NCBI RefSeq assembly: GCF_020616555.1
Contig: NZ_CP085173.1
Span: 4,351,501 to 4,415,500, forward strand
Reading direction: 5' to 3'
Length of the DNA: 64,000 bases
Origin: Streptomyces longhuiensis
GTDB lineage: Bacteria; Actinomycetota; Actinomycetes; Streptomycetales; Streptomycetaceae
Program-made: the position numbers and the translations under genes
Notes under the pieces: model-generated
Databases searched by the model: none
Told to the model about the DNA's origin: nothing
What the model saw: the letters and a program-made list of their open reading frames with translations, nothing else
In this document: positions 7,544 to 18,034 of the stretch, in pieces
Position numbering within the stretch: the first letter of the stretch is position 1
How the letters are laid out: each line of letters starts with the position of its first letter

Positions 7544-9226
7544 ATGCTGTCCCCCACACAAACCCTGGCCGCGGGGCTCCGGCTGCCCACCAACGGCCTC
7601 GACTACGCGATCCTGGCGATCTACTTCGCCGTCGTCCTCGGCATCGGATTCGCCGCCCGGCGCTCCGTGAAGACCAGCCTCGACTTCTTCCTCTCGGGCC
7701 GGTCCCTGCCCGCCTGGGTGACCGGTCTGGCGTTCGTCGCGGCCAACCTGGGCGCCACCGAGATCCTCGGCATGGCGGCGACCGGCGCGCAGTACGGCGT
7801 CTCGGTCGTCCACTGGTACTGGATCGGCGCCATCCCCGCGATGGTCTTCCTGGGCCTCGTGATGATGCCCTTCTACTACCGCTCCAAGGTGCGCTCGGTC
7901 CCCGAGTACCTGCTCCAGCGGTTCGACAAGAGCGCGCACCTGCTGAGCTCCATACTCTTCGCCTTCGCGGCGATCCTGATCGCGGGCGTGAACCTGTACG
8001 CCCTGTCGATCGTCGTGGAGGCGCTGCTCGGCTGGCCGCAGTGGCTGGCGATCGTCGTCGCCGGTCTGTTCGTGCTCGCGTACATCACCATCGGCGGACT
8101 CTCCTCGGCGATCTACAACGAGGTCCTCCAGTTCTTCGTGATCCTCGCCGCGCTCATCCCCATCTGCATCATCGGCCTCAAGCGGGTCGGCGGCTGGGGC
8201 GGCATGACCGACTCCCTGAAGAGCGCGCACGGCGACAACTTCCTCTCCGCCTGGGGCGGTACGGGCATCGGTGAGGCCAACCCGCTCGGCGCGAACTGGC
8301 TGACGATCATCCTCGGCCTGGGCTTCGTGCTCTCCTTCGGCTACTGGACGACGAACTTCGCCGAGGTGCAGCGCGCCCTGTCCGCGAAGAACCTCTCCGC
8401 GGCCCAGCGCACCCCGCTCATCGCCGCGTTCCCGAAGATCTTCATCGTCTTCCTGGTGATGATCCCGGGCATGGTCGCCGCCGTCCTCGTCCCGAAGATC
8501 GGCATGGCCGGCTCGGACCTGACGTACAACGACGCGATCCCCTACCTGATGCAGGAGCTGCTGCCCAACGGCGTGCTCGGCATCGCGGTGACCGGTCTGC
8601 TCGCCGCGTTCATGGCGGGCATGGCGGCGAACGTGTCGTCCTTCAACACCGTGTTCACGTACGACATCTGGGCCAAGTACGTGAAGACCGGCAAGCCCGA
8701 CGCGTACTACCTGAAGTTCGGCCGCCTCATCACGGCCGTCGGTGTCCTCGCGTCGATCGGCACGGCGTTCATCGCCTCGTCGTTCTCGAACATCATGGGC
8801 TACCTCCAGACGCTGTTCTCGTTCTTCAACGTCCCGATGTTCGTCGTCTTCATCATCGGCATGTTCTGGAAGCGCGCCTCGGTGAAGTCCGGCGTGTGGG
8901 GCCTGCTCGCGGGCACCACCGCCGCGATGGTCAACTACTTCTGGATCTACAAGCAGGGCGTCATCGACATCCCGACCGACCAGGGCGCCAACTTCGTGTC
9001 CGCGATCGTCGGCTTCGTCGCCGGCGCGGTCGTCATGGTCGTCGTCACCCTGTTCACCGCGCCCAAGCCCGAGGCCGAGCTCGCGGGCCTCGTGTACGGG
9101 ACGACGGCACCCGGCCTGGAGGAGCCGCCCGCCGAGGGCGACGACGCCTGGTACCGCAAGCCGGCACTGCTCGGCTGGGGCGCGATCGTCCTCGCCGCGC
9201 TGTGCTACGTCCCCTTCTCCCTCTGA
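7544..9226 (+). CDS. Sodium:solute symporter (SSS family), probable Na+/galactose transporter
   Basis: A 560-residue polytopic membrane protein with about 14 hydrophobic segments. The first segment (GLDYAILAIYFAVVLGIGFA) is followed by the SSS-typical loop DFFLSGRSLPAWVTGLAFVA and ANLGATEILGMAATGAQYG, as in bacterial Na+/galactose and Na+/glucose symporters of the vSGLT group. It diverges from galTEK and shares the 211-bp spacer with two candidate operators, so galactose is the likely substrate. A 92-residue two-span membrane protein follows after 18 bases, probably in the same transcript. Confidence 0.9.
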   Translation: MLSPTQTLAAGLRLPTNGLDYAILAIYFAVVLGIGFAARRSVKTSLDFFLSGRSLPAWVTGLAFVAANLGATEILGMAATGAQYGVSVVHWYWIGAIPAMVFLGLVMMPFYYRSKVRSVPEYLLQRFDKSAHLLSSILFAFAAILIAGVNLYALSIVVEALLGWPQWLAIVVAGLFVLAYITIGGLSSAIYNEVLQFFVILAALIPICIIGLKRVGGWGGMTDSLKSAHGDNFLSAWGGTGIGEANPLGANWLTIILGLGFVLSFGYWTTNFAEVQRALSAKNLSAAQRTPLIAAFPKIFIVFLVMIPGMVAAVLVPKIGMAGSDLTYNDAIPYLMQELLPNGVLGIAVTGLLAAFMAGMAANVSSFNTVFTYDIWAKYVKTGKPDAYYLKFGRLITAVGVLASIGTAFIASSFSNIMGYLQTLFSFFNVPMFVVFIIGMFWKRASVKSGVWGLLAGTTAAMVNYFWIYKQGVIDIPTDQGANFVSAIVGFVAGAVVMVVVTLFTAPKPEAELAGLVYGTTAPGLEEPPAEGDDAWYRKPALLGWGAIVLAALCYVPFSL

Positions 9227-9244
9227 TCGGAGGCGCGATCAACC

Positions 9245-9523
9245 ATGTCTGAACTCCACAACGAAGTCACCGAGTTGGAGCGCAAGTCCGCGACCGCGGC
9301 GCGGCTCTTCGACATCCGGCGCATCATCGGCGGACTGTTCGCGGTCTACGGGGTCATCGTCACGATCGCCGGCATCACGGCGTCCGACGCGGACCTGAAG
9401 AAGGCCGAGAACATCAACATCAACCTGTGGACGGGCCTCGGCATGCTCGCCCTCGGGCTGTTCTTCCTGGTGTGGCTGAAGCTGCGGCCGACGGCCCCGC
9501 CGACGCCCGACGCCGCCGAGTAA
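9245..9523 (+). CDS. Small two-span membrane protein downstream of the symporter
   Basis: A 92-residue protein with two hydrophobic segments (about residues 29-47, IGGLFAVYGVIVTIAGITA, and 61-78, LWTGLGMLALGLFFLVWL) and a short Pro-rich tail. A GGAGG-like ribosome site (cggaggcg) precedes the ATG. No enzymatic motif is seen. Its tight position behind the SSS transporter suggests an accessory or regulatory subunit of that transporter, in the manner of small partner proteins of other SSS carriers, but this is inference. Confidence 0.8.
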   Translation: MSELHNEVTELERKSATAARLFDIRRIIGGLFAVYGVIVTIAGITASDADLKKAENININLWTGLGMLALGLFFLVWLKLRPTAPPTPDAAE

Positions 9524-9532
9524 CCAGCGCGA

Positions 9533-9572
9533 CAGGGGCCGGAGTTCACCGCACGGGTGGCTCCGGCCCCTG
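9533..9572. terminator. Convergent hairpin terminator
   Basis: Perfect 12-bp arms CAGGGGCCGGAG (9533-9544) and CTCCGGCCCCTG (9561-9572). It sits at the tail-to-tail junction of the small membrane protein gene and the response regulator gene, overlapping the last codons of the latter, and could serve both directions. Confidence 0.7.
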
Positions 9573-10283
9573 CGGCATGTCCGGGTGCTCGGCATCGTCG
9601 GCGTGGCCCGTCACCTGCACCGGCCCCGCCCGGTCGAGGAGTCCCGTGCGCGCGGCCAGCGCCGCCGCCTCCAGCCGCGAACCGACCCCCAGCTTCATCA
9701 GGACGCGCTGCACATGCGTACGGGCCGTGCTCGGGGCGATGCCCATCCCGGCCGCGATCAGCCGGGTGTCCTCGCCGTCCGCGACCCGCACCAGGACCTC
9801 GACCTCGCGCGGCGTCAGCATCTGCAGGAGCCGCTGCCCCTCGTCGTCGGGCTGCGCGGCCGGATTGAGCAGTTCGCTGAAGGCCCCTTGCAGCAGCTGC
9901 GGCGCCACGGCCGCCTCTCCCGCCCGCGCCTTCATCAGGGCGCGCTCGACCCCCTCGATCCGCTCGTCGTGCCGTACGTAGCCGGAGGCGCCGGCCGCGA
10001 ACGCCGCCGCGATCCCGCGCGGTGACGGCACGGGCCCGAGGACGACCACCGCCACCTGCGGGCGCTCCCGCTTGATGCGCACGATCGGGTCGAAGATGCC
10101 CGGCTCCGCGGGCGTCGCCGTACCGATGAGACAGACCTCGGGCGCCCTCGAGATCACCAGTTCGGCCGCTCCCGCGGCGGGCGCGGCCGCCGCGAGCACC
10201 CGGTGCCCGCGCAGCTTGAGAGCCGAGGCGAGCGCCTCGGCGAGCAGTCGATGGTCGTCGACCACCATGAGCCGCACACCCAT
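9546..10283 (-). CDS. LuxR-type response regulator with degenerate receiver
   Basis: A 245-residue protein with a receiver-like domain (VVDDHRLLAEALASAL; acidic pair D9-D10) and a C-terminal LuxR HTH starting MLTPREVEVLVRVADGED. The strand that normally ends in the phospho-acceptor Asp reads EVCLIGTATP, with Gly54 in that place, and the usual Lys of the last strand is absent (SGYVRHDE). It therefore probably does not work by classical phosphorylation and may respond to ligand or partner binding. No kinase gene adjoins. Start: ATG 10283 (GGTGG just upstream) or GTG 10298. Confidence 0.85.
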   Translation of the reverse strand: MGVRLMVVDDHRLLAEALASALKLRGHRVLAAAAPAAGAAELVISRAPEVCLIGTATPAEPGIFDPIVRIKRERPQVAVVVLGPVPSPRGIAAAFAAGASGYVRHDERIEGVERALMKARAGEAAVAPQLLQGAFSELLNPAAQPDDEGQRLLQMLTPREVEVLVRVADGEDTRLIAAGMGIAPSTARTHVQRVLMKLGVGSRLEAAALAARTGLLDRAGPVQVTGHADDAEHPDMPQGPEPPVR

Positions 10284-10468
10284 AGAGCCACCCCCCACAT
10301 CCCCCGGGATCCCGCAGGACCCCCAGAACCCCCTTGGTGCGGAAAGCCCCCCGACTCCCCGACCTCCTCCATCTCCCGGAAGCTACACGCTCGTTCGGCG
10401 TTGCGCTTCCCCTACTGGTGAGAAGTGACCCGGAATGCCGGAATCTCTCGGCGGGCGGCGCATATGCC

Positions 10469-10503
10469 GACGGCCCCGCACCCTGTCCGGGTGCGGGGCC
10501 GTC
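10469..10503 (-). terminator. Hairpin terminator of the beta-propeller operon
   Basis: Perfect 15-bp arms GACGGCCCCGCACCC (10469-10483) and GGGTGCGGGGCCGTC (10489-10503) around a 5-base loop, 28 bases beyond the stop of the leftward propeller gene. Confidence 0.75.
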
Positions 10504-10530
10504 GCCCGGCCGCGGTGAGCGGCCCAGGAG

Positions 10531-12417
10531 TTACTTCGCCGCGAAGACCACGGCCTCGTACTCCTTCTCGTCCGCCGAGTACGGCTTGGAGATCAGTTCC
10601 TTGCCCATGGCCAGCCTGCCGTTGGTGTAGAGCAGTTCGGACTGGGTGGGGGTCATGCTGCTGATGACGCTGGTCACGGTCTCCGTCGCCGGAGTGACCA
10701 GGAGCGTCTTCTGCTTCAGCGTCTTCGGGTCGATCGTGACGATCTCGGCACCCTTGTCGTAGGGGCCGTCCTTGTACGCCAGGACGTTCCCGCCGTCCAT
10801 GCGGACCGGGAAGAGCGTGTACTCGCCGCCGTCGACGCGGTCACCGGTGAGCCGGCCGTTCGCCAGGGAGAACGACACGATCTCGTTGGTCTGGCCGGAC
10901 GCGCCGCCGCCGTCGTGCTCGCGGGTCGGCATGTAGACGCGGTCGTTGCCGACCGTGATGCCACGGCAGCCGTGAATCTCGCTGACGTCGCAGTCGAAGT
11001 CGTACCGGTCCTTCTCCAGCGAGACCTTGGCGCGCAGCTTGCCGGTGTCGTCGAGGGAGAACAGGTCCGACATCTGGACCTCCTCGCCGGTGGCGATCAC
11101 GAAGGTGACCGGCTTGGTGGAGACGACGGAGATGACGTTCACGTCGGCCGGGATCTTGTAGGTCCACCTCGGCTTGCCCGTCGCCGGGTCGAGGAGCTGC
11201 ACCTGGTGCTTCTCGTCGCCGTAGTCCCCGCACTTGCGCACGGCGACCAGCTGCTCGCCGCCGCGGTAGCCGACGTCCTCGCAGGAGCCGGTCTGCGGCT
11301 GCCACAGGATCTTGCCCGACTTGATGTCGAAGGCCGCGCCGCCGTCGTAGCCGCCGCCGGCCGCCAGCGTGGAGCCGGTGATCGACAGTTCCTTGAACGG
11401 GATGTCACGCCCGCCGCTGCCGACGCTCTTCGTCCACAGCTTCTTGCCCGTGTCGACGTTGAAGACCGTGATCTTGGTGCACGGCTGGTAGTCGTACTCC
11501 TTGGGCTTGCGCGGGGCCGCCTCGCTGACGACCGCGCTCAGGCCGTCCTGGGTGACCTCGGGGGCGCCGCCGCACGTCTGACCGGGCAGCGGGAGCGTCC
11601 AGGACTTCTTGCCGGTGTCCGCGGCGTAGCCGTTGATCTCGCCCAGACCCGCCTTGGCGTACGTCGTGTCCGTGAGCCAGGAGCCCTTGGTGCTGAACAC
11701 CTCGTCCTTGGGCACCTCGTGCTGGGGCAGCTGGAAGAGGACCTGGGAGCCGGTGTTCCCCGGGACCTTCTCCTTGCTCGCGCCGCCGGTGGTGGTGCCG
11801 CCGGAGCCGCCCTTGTCCCCGCCGTCGCCCTTGCCGCCGGTGCCACCGGTCGGGCCCGCGGTGCTGGCGTCGGTCTTGTCGCCACCGGACGAGGCCGAGT
11901 ACCAGACGCCGCCGCCGATGATCAGGGCGACCGCGACGACAGCGCCGATGATGATCATCATCTGGGAGCTGATCTTCTTGCCCGCGCCGCCGCCCGCCGC
12001 CTGCAGGGGCGTGGTGACCGGCGGCGGGTACGCGCCGTACTGCGGCGGCTGCTGGCCCGGGTAGCCGTAGCCCTGCGGGGGCGTCGGCGGCTGGCCCTGG
12101 GGGGCCTGCGGGTAGCCGTAGTTGGGGGCCGGCGGCTGCGGGTGGCCGTAGCCCCCGGGCCGGCCCTGCGGAGGCGTCGGCGGCTGGGCGGGCGGCTGCG
12201 CCGGGGGCGGCGTCTGGGGCGCCTGCGGGTAGCCGTAGCCGGGCTGCTGCGCGGGCGGGGGCGGCGGCGTGGGCGCGCCGAACCCTCCCGGCGGCGGGTC
12301 CTGCGGGGCGCCGAAGCCTCCGGGCGGGGGGTCCTGCGGCTTGCCGAAGCCCACCGGCGGCGGACCCTGGGGCGGGCCCTGCGGCGGCTCGTTGGGCGGC
12401 TGGGGCGGCTGCGTCAT
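10531..12417 (-). CDS. Membrane-anchored PQQ-type beta-propeller protein (paralogue A)
   Basis: A 628-residue protein in three parts. Residues 1-140 are a Pro/Gln/Gly-rich cytoplasmic tail built of repeats such as GFGAPQDPPPG and PPQGYGYPGQQPPQYG. One membrane span follows at about 152-172 (IIIGAVVAVALIIGGGVWY), then a Gly/Thr linker. The rest is an extracytoplasmic domain with recurring strand motifs of PQQ-like propellers (INGYAADTGKKSWTL, VFNVDTGKKLWTKS, LLDPATGKPRWTYK). No catalytic residues are evident. It lies 73 bases downstream of a paralogue with the same architecture; the pair is probably one operon. Function unknown; envelope sensing or scaffold is possible. Confidence 0.88.
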   Translation of the reverse strand: MTQPPQPPNEPPQGPPQGPPPVGFGKPQDPPPGGFGAPQDPPPGGFGAPTPPPPPAQQPGYGYPQAPQTPPPAQPPAQPPTPPQGRPGGYGHPQPPAPNYGYPQAPQGQPPTPPQGYGYPGQQPPQYGAYPPPVTTPLQAAGGGAGKKISSQMMIIIGAVVAVALIIGGGVWYSASSGGDKTDASTAGPTGGTGGKGDGGDKGGSGGTTTGGASKEKVPGNTGSQVLFQLPQHEVPKDEVFSTKGSWLTDTTYAKAGLGEINGYAADTGKKSWTLPLPGQTCGGAPEVTQDGLSAVVSEAAPRKPKEYDYQPCTKITVFNVDTGKKLWTKSVGSGGRDIPFKELSITGSTLAAGGGYDGGAAFDIKSGKILWQPQTGSCEDVGYRGGEQLVAVRKCGDYGDEKHQVQLLDPATGKPRWTYKIPADVNVISVVSTKPVTFVIATGEEVQMSDLFSLDDTGKLRAKVSLEKDRYDFDCDVSEIHGCRGITVGNDRVYMPTREHDGGGASGQTNEIVSFSLANGRLTGDRVDGGEYTLFPVRMDGGNVLAYKDGPYDKGAEIVTIDPKTLKQKTLLVTPATETVTSVISSMTPTQSELLYTNGRLAMGKELISKPYSADEKEYEAVVFAAK

Positions 12418-12490
12418 GACGTCTGTACCTCGGGTGACGGGGGGAAGGAGCGGGCGGCGGTGCGGTGGGCGGTCACTGGGGCTGCGGCGG

Positions 12491-14299
12491 TCACTTGCCG
12501 TACGCCAGCATCAGTTTCTCCTCGCCCTTGGCGGTGCCGGACAGGCGCGTCGTGGAGATGTAGAAGCGCCCGTCGACGTAGTCGACCGCCTTGGAGTAGA
12601 AGCCGTTCTCGATCTGCGCGGTTCCCGCCGGGTTCTGCAGCAGGGTCTTCGGCGTGTGCGAGCCCGCCGTCGCGATCGACACGACCCGGCCTCCGGCGTC
12701 GTACGAGGCGTTGACGTAGGCGATCACCGCGCCGCCCGAGGTCTTCAGCGGCAGGATGTTCTGCGCCACCGGCGACTTCACGCGCCAGCGCTCCTTGCCG
12801 GTCTCCAGGCTGATCGCGACGACCTCGTTGGCGGTGCCGCTGGTGGCCTTGGTCGGCAGGTACAGGGTGTTGGTGTCCGCCGCGACGCCCGTGCAGCCCT
12901 GGAGGTCACGGTCGAGGATGGCCCAGCCGCACTCGGGGGCGAAGTCCTCGTCGACCGAGACCTCGGAACGCACCGCGCTGCTGCCGTTCTTCAGCGTGGT
13001 GATGTTCCACTGCTTCTTGTCCTCGTTGGTGAGGTAGAGGACGACCGGCGAGACGGAGTAGGCGCGGGCGACCTTCCAGCCCTTGGGGAACGGCTTGGTC
13101 CACTTCGCCTTGCCCGTCGCCGGGTCCAGCTCCTGGATCTCGTCGTGCTCCTTGTCCGTGGAGGCACCGCAGGAGGAGACGGCGAGGAGGCGCTCGCCGC
13201 CGGCGAACGCGCCGGGGAAGCAGGCCGCGCCGTACTTCTTCTTCTCGAAGAGCTGCTTGCCGTCGCTGACGCTCAGGCCGAGGCCGGACATCTGGCGGCC
13301 GACCATCAACGTGCTGCCCGCGTAGGTGAGTTCGACGCCGGTACCGGTGCCGTCGAAGAGGTCCCCCTCGGGGATCTTCTTCTCCCAGTCCTTCTTGCCG
13401 GTCTTCAGGTCGATCTGCTGGACCTGGTTGCACTTGGCCCGGTCGGTGACACCGCTCATGTACGCGACGGCGACCTTGTCGTCGTCCGACTTCTGCACGC
13501 TGGCGCCGCAGATCTTCTGCGGCAGCTTGATCGTCGGCCAACTCGGCTTGCCGTCCGAGATGTTGTACGCGACGAGCTCGTTGTAGACCGCCTTCGCGGC
13601 GAGCGTGTCGGTGACCCACATGCCGGGCGCGTCCGCGCCGTCACCGGGGGCCTTGGGAGCCGTCTTGTACCAGAGGACCTTCGACTCACCGGCCTGGCGG
13701 CCCGCGTTGAGGTCCTCCTTGCCTTCGCGTCCGTCACCGGAGCCGTCACCCGGGTCGACCGGCGCGGAGCCGGTGGGCTTGGGGTCCTGGCTCTTGTCGG
13801 CGACGGGGTCCTTCTTCTTGTCGTCACCGCCGCCCACGACCGCCCACACCACACCGCCGGCGATCACGACGACGGCCACCGCGGCGGCCACGATGATCCC
13901 GGTCCGGCCCTTGAAGGGGTTCTTGCCGCCGCCGCCCGGGGCCGCGGGGCCACCGGGGAACGGGGGCTGCTGCTGCGGGTAGCCGTACTGGGGCTGCTGC
14001 CCGTAGGGACCGGGCTGCTGCGCGCCGTACGGTCCGGGCTGCTGCGGAGGCTGGCCGTAGGGTCCGGGCTGCTGCTGCGGCTGGCCGTAGGGACCCGGCT
14101 GCTGGGGCTGACCGTAAGGGCCGCCCTGCGGGGGCTGTCCGTACGGGCCCGGCTGCTGCGGGTAGCCGTATCCGGGCTGCGGGGCCGGCGGCGTCTGCGG
14201 CGGCTGGGCCGGAGGCTGCGGCGGCTGCCCCGGAGGCTGCTGCGGGTCCTGTGGTGCTCCGAAGCCGCCTTGCGGCGGCTGGTTGGGCGGCTGAGTCAT
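12491..14299 (-). CDS. Membrane-anchored PQQ-type beta-propeller protein (paralogue B)
   Basis: A 602-residue paralogue of the preceding entry: Pro/Gln-rich N-tail of about 130 residues (repeats of the QPGPYGQPQQ type), a single span at about 136-155 (IIVAAAVAVVVIAGGVVWAV), then a propeller domain with strand motifs QQIDLKTGKKDWEKK, ELDPATGKAKWTKP and AISLETGKERWRVK. The N-tail resembles cytoplasmic tails of Streptomyces membrane proteins that bind other proteins through polyproline, while the propeller lies outside. A pair in tandem suggests hetero-assembly or recent duplication. Function unknown. Confidence 0.88.
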   Translation of the reverse strand: MTQPPNQPPQGGFGAPQDPQQPPGQPPQPPAQPPQTPPAPQPGYGYPQQPGPYGQPPQGGPYGQPQQPGPYGQPQQQPGPYGQPPQQPGPYGAQQPGPYGQQPQYGYPQQQPPFPGGPAAPGGGGKNPFKGRTGIIVAAAVAVVVIAGGVVWAVVGGGDDKKKDPVADKSQDPKPTGSAPVDPGDGSGDGREGKEDLNAGRQAGESKVLWYKTAPKAPGDGADAPGMWVTDTLAAKAVYNELVAYNISDGKPSWPTIKLPQKICGASVQKSDDDKVAVAYMSGVTDRAKCNQVQQIDLKTGKKDWEKKIPEGDLFDGTGTGVELTYAGSTLMVGRQMSGLGLSVSDGKQLFEKKKYGAACFPGAFAGGERLLAVSSCGASTDKEHDEIQELDPATGKAKWTKPFPKGWKVARAYSVSPVVLYLTNEDKKQWNITTLKNGSSAVRSEVSVDEDFAPECGWAILDRDLQGCTGVAADTNTLYLPTKATSGTANEVVAISLETGKERWRVKSPVAQNILPLKTSGGAVIAYVNASYDAGGRVVSIATAGSHTPKTLLQNPAGTAQIENGFYSKAVDYVDGRFYISTTRLSGTAKGEEKLMLAYGK

Positions 14300-14417
14300 C
14301 AGCGCTCCCCCCTCTTCACTGATGTGTCTGCTCGCCTGGGTCGATTTCAGGACGTTCTCTGGTCGTTCTCAGGCAAACCCAGAGCGCCCTTTCTATCACC
14401 CTGTGCAGTACCACATC

Positions 14418-14456
14418 GGGCCGGTCGCTCCCCTGTTCCCAAGGGAGCACCGGCCC
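14418..14456 (-). terminator. Terminator of the ABC-F gene
   Basis: Arms GGGCCGGTCGCTCCC (14418-14432) and GGGAGCACCGGCCC (14443-14456) pair with one bulged base around a 10-base loop. It sits 24 bases past the ABC-F stop and before the propeller operon, in the same direction. Confidence 0.7.
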
Positions 14457-14479
14457 GTGATGGGTCTGTTACTGGAGCT

Positions 14480-16300
<1,821 letters not shown>

Positions 16301-16416
16301 TTCGCTCCTGACAAGGGGATGGATCAGTCTTCCAGCGTAGTCGCCACGAGGGATTGGACAGCCTGCGCCTTCGTTGTGACAGCCCGGACACGGGCGGGAG
16401 GCACGGGGGTACGGGG

Positions 16417-16857
16417 GTGCGGGTGCCGCGACGGCTTGTGCGCGGCGGCACCCGCGCAGGGATCGACACGGGCCCCGACGAGCGCGTCGACCGGGCCTGG
16501 CAGGCGAAGACCGACCGGAACCCGCTGGAGGAGCACGGTGTCCTCGGCACCCGGCAGACCGCCTGCCAGGGCAATCAGGACGGCGAGCTGTACAGCTTCT
16601 CCGCGCGCTACGGCCCGAGCACGCTCGATGCCCGCCTGCGCTCGCAGCACCGCTTCGACCACGAACCCCGGCACAGGAAGAGCCCTTGCAGGGCCGGCGC
16701 CAAGTGCCCCGGGGACACCGAGCGCGCCCGGTTCTCGGTGGCGCCGTACGGCTTCGCGTCCTCCCACGACAAGAAGTCCGCGACGGCCGCGTTCAAGGCC
16801 TTCGTGCGGAGCGCCGTCGAGCGGCACGGCTGCGGGGACCTGCGCCTGCCCGCCTGA
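16417..16857 (+). CDS. Uncharacterised protein, N-terminus unclear
   Basis: An open frame with clear coding character (nearly all third positions G/C) from about 16450 to 16857, giving about 146 residues from GTG 16417 (GTG 16423 or TTG 16354 also possible). Visible pieces: ACQGNQDGELYSFSARYGPS, CRAGAKCPGDTERARFSVAP and SATAAFKAFVRSAVERHGCG, with five Cys. I recognise no family. The first 15-20 residues are Arg-rich and lack a signal peptide or a good ribosome site, so the gene may have lost its original 5' end. It lies alone between the ABC-F gene and ispE. Confidence 0.5.
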   Translation: MRVPRRLVRGGTRAGIDTGPDERVDRAWQAKTDRNPLEEHGVLGTRQTACQGNQDGELYSFSARYGPSTLDARLRSQHRFDHEPRHRKSPCRAGAKCPGDTERARFSVAPYGFASSHDKKSATAAFKAFVRSAVERHGCGDLRLPA

Positions 16858-17056
16858 GCACCGCGGCGACCTCGCGCGGCCGCGCCACCCTGCCCTGCCA
16901 GCCGCCACCGGCGGGCGGGGGCAGGAGGTGGCCGCGGGTGGCGAGCGCGGAGTGCAGCCCGACGAGGGCGATCGCGCCGAGCGGTACGAGGACCTGCCCG
17001 CGGCCGATACGGCGTCTGCGGCGCCGGGGCCGGGCGCTCGTGGTGTCGGTGGTCAT
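16793..17056 (-). CDS. Possible small membrane protein upstream region of ispE tail
   Basis: A candidate 87-residue protein starting MTTDTTSARPRRRRRRIGRG with one hydrophobic segment (VLVPLGAIALVGLHSALATRG). Beyond about residue 50 it is Arg/Ala-rich and its 3' end overlaps the opposite reading frame at 16417-16857, so the end of one of the two is probably wrong. The basic-then-hydrophobic start looks like a genuine single-span protein, but no family is recognised and support is weak. Confidence 0.3.
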   Translation of the reverse strand: MTTDTTSARPRRRRRRIGRGQVLVPLGAIALVGLHSALATRGHLLPPPAGGGWQGRVARPREVAAVLRRAGAGPRSRAARRRSARRP

Positions 17057-17134
17057 GGGGACCACGGTGCCGCGTCGCCCGTGGTGGCCGACAGGGCGGA
17101 CGTACTCAGCCACCCGTGAGTATGTCCGGCCGCG

Positions 17135-18034
17135 TCAGCGCCGGACGACCGTCGCGCCCGGCGCCGGAGACGTCGTGACCCGTACGGAGCGGCAGGTGCC
17201 GGACGCCGTGAGGGCGCCGGCGACCGCCTGCGCCGACTCCTCGTCCGCGCACAGGAACGCCGTGGTCGGGCCCGAGCCGGAGACCAGGCCCGCGAGGGCG
17301 CCCGCCGCCGTGCCCGCGTCGAGGGTGTCCTTCAGCGCGGGGAACAGGGAGAGCGCGGCGGGCTGGAGGTCGTTCGTGAGCGTCGCGGCCAGCGCGTTCG
17401 CGTCGCCGGAGCGCAGCGCGTCGAGCAGGGCGGGCGAGGCCTCCGGCTCGGGGATCGCACGCCCCTGCGCCAGGCGGTCGAACTCGCCGTACACGGCGGG
17501 CGTCGAGAGCCCTCCGTCGGCGGCCGCGAACACCCACCGGAACTCGCCGCCCACGTCCAGGAGTTGCAGCTTCTCGCCGCGTCCGGTGCCGAGCGCCGCC
17601 CCGCCGACCAGGCTGAACGGCACATCGCTGCCCAACTCGGCGCAGATGTCCAGGAGTTCGTCCCGGGTGGCGCCGGTGCCCCACAGCGCGTCGCAGGCCA
17701 CGAGGGCGCCGGCGGCGTCCGCGGAGCCGCCCGCCATGCCGCCGGCGACGGGGATGTCCTTGTCGATGTGGAGGTGGACGCGGGGCTCGATCCCGTACCG
17801 CTCGCCCAGCGCGATCGCGGCGCGGGCCGCGAGGTTGGTGCGGTCCAGCGGGACCTGGTCCGCGCCGGGGCCCTCGCAGGTGAGGGTCAGCTCGTCGGCG
17901 GCGGTCGCCGTGACGTCGTCGTGCAGGCCGACGGCCAGGAAGACGTTGGCGAGGTCGTGGAAGCCGTCGGGGCGGGCGGCGCCCACCGCGAGCTGGACGT
18001 TGACCTTCGCGGGGACCCGTACCGTCACGCTCAC
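17135..18034 (-). CDS. ispE: 4-diphosphocytidyl-2-C-methyl-D-erythritol kinase
   Basis: A 299-residue GHMP kinase of the MEP isoprenoid pathway; phosphorylates CDP-ME on the 2-hydroxyl. Markers: N-terminal [20 protein letters not shown] (the AKxN motif with catalytic Lys), the ATP-binding loop [17 protein letters not shown] at about residues 92-108 and the C-terminal [13 protein letters not shown]. The start overlaps the ksgA stop by 4 bases, so it is translated together with ksgA, a gene pair conserved in actinobacteria. Confidence 0.96.
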   Translation of the reverse strand: MSVTVRVPAKVNVQLAVGAARPDGFHDLANVFLAVGLHDDVTATAADELTLTCEGPGADQVPLDRTNLAARAAIALGERYGIEPRVHLHIDKDIPVAGGMAGGSADAAGALVACDALWGTGATRDELLDICAELGSDVPFSLVGGAALGTGRGEKLQLLDVGGEFRWVFAAADGGLSTPAVYGEFDRLAQGRAIPEPEASPALLDALRSGDANALAATLTNDLQPAALSLFPALKDTLDAGTAAGALAGLVSGSGPTTAFLCADEESAQAVAGALTASGTCRSVRVTTSPAPGATVVRR

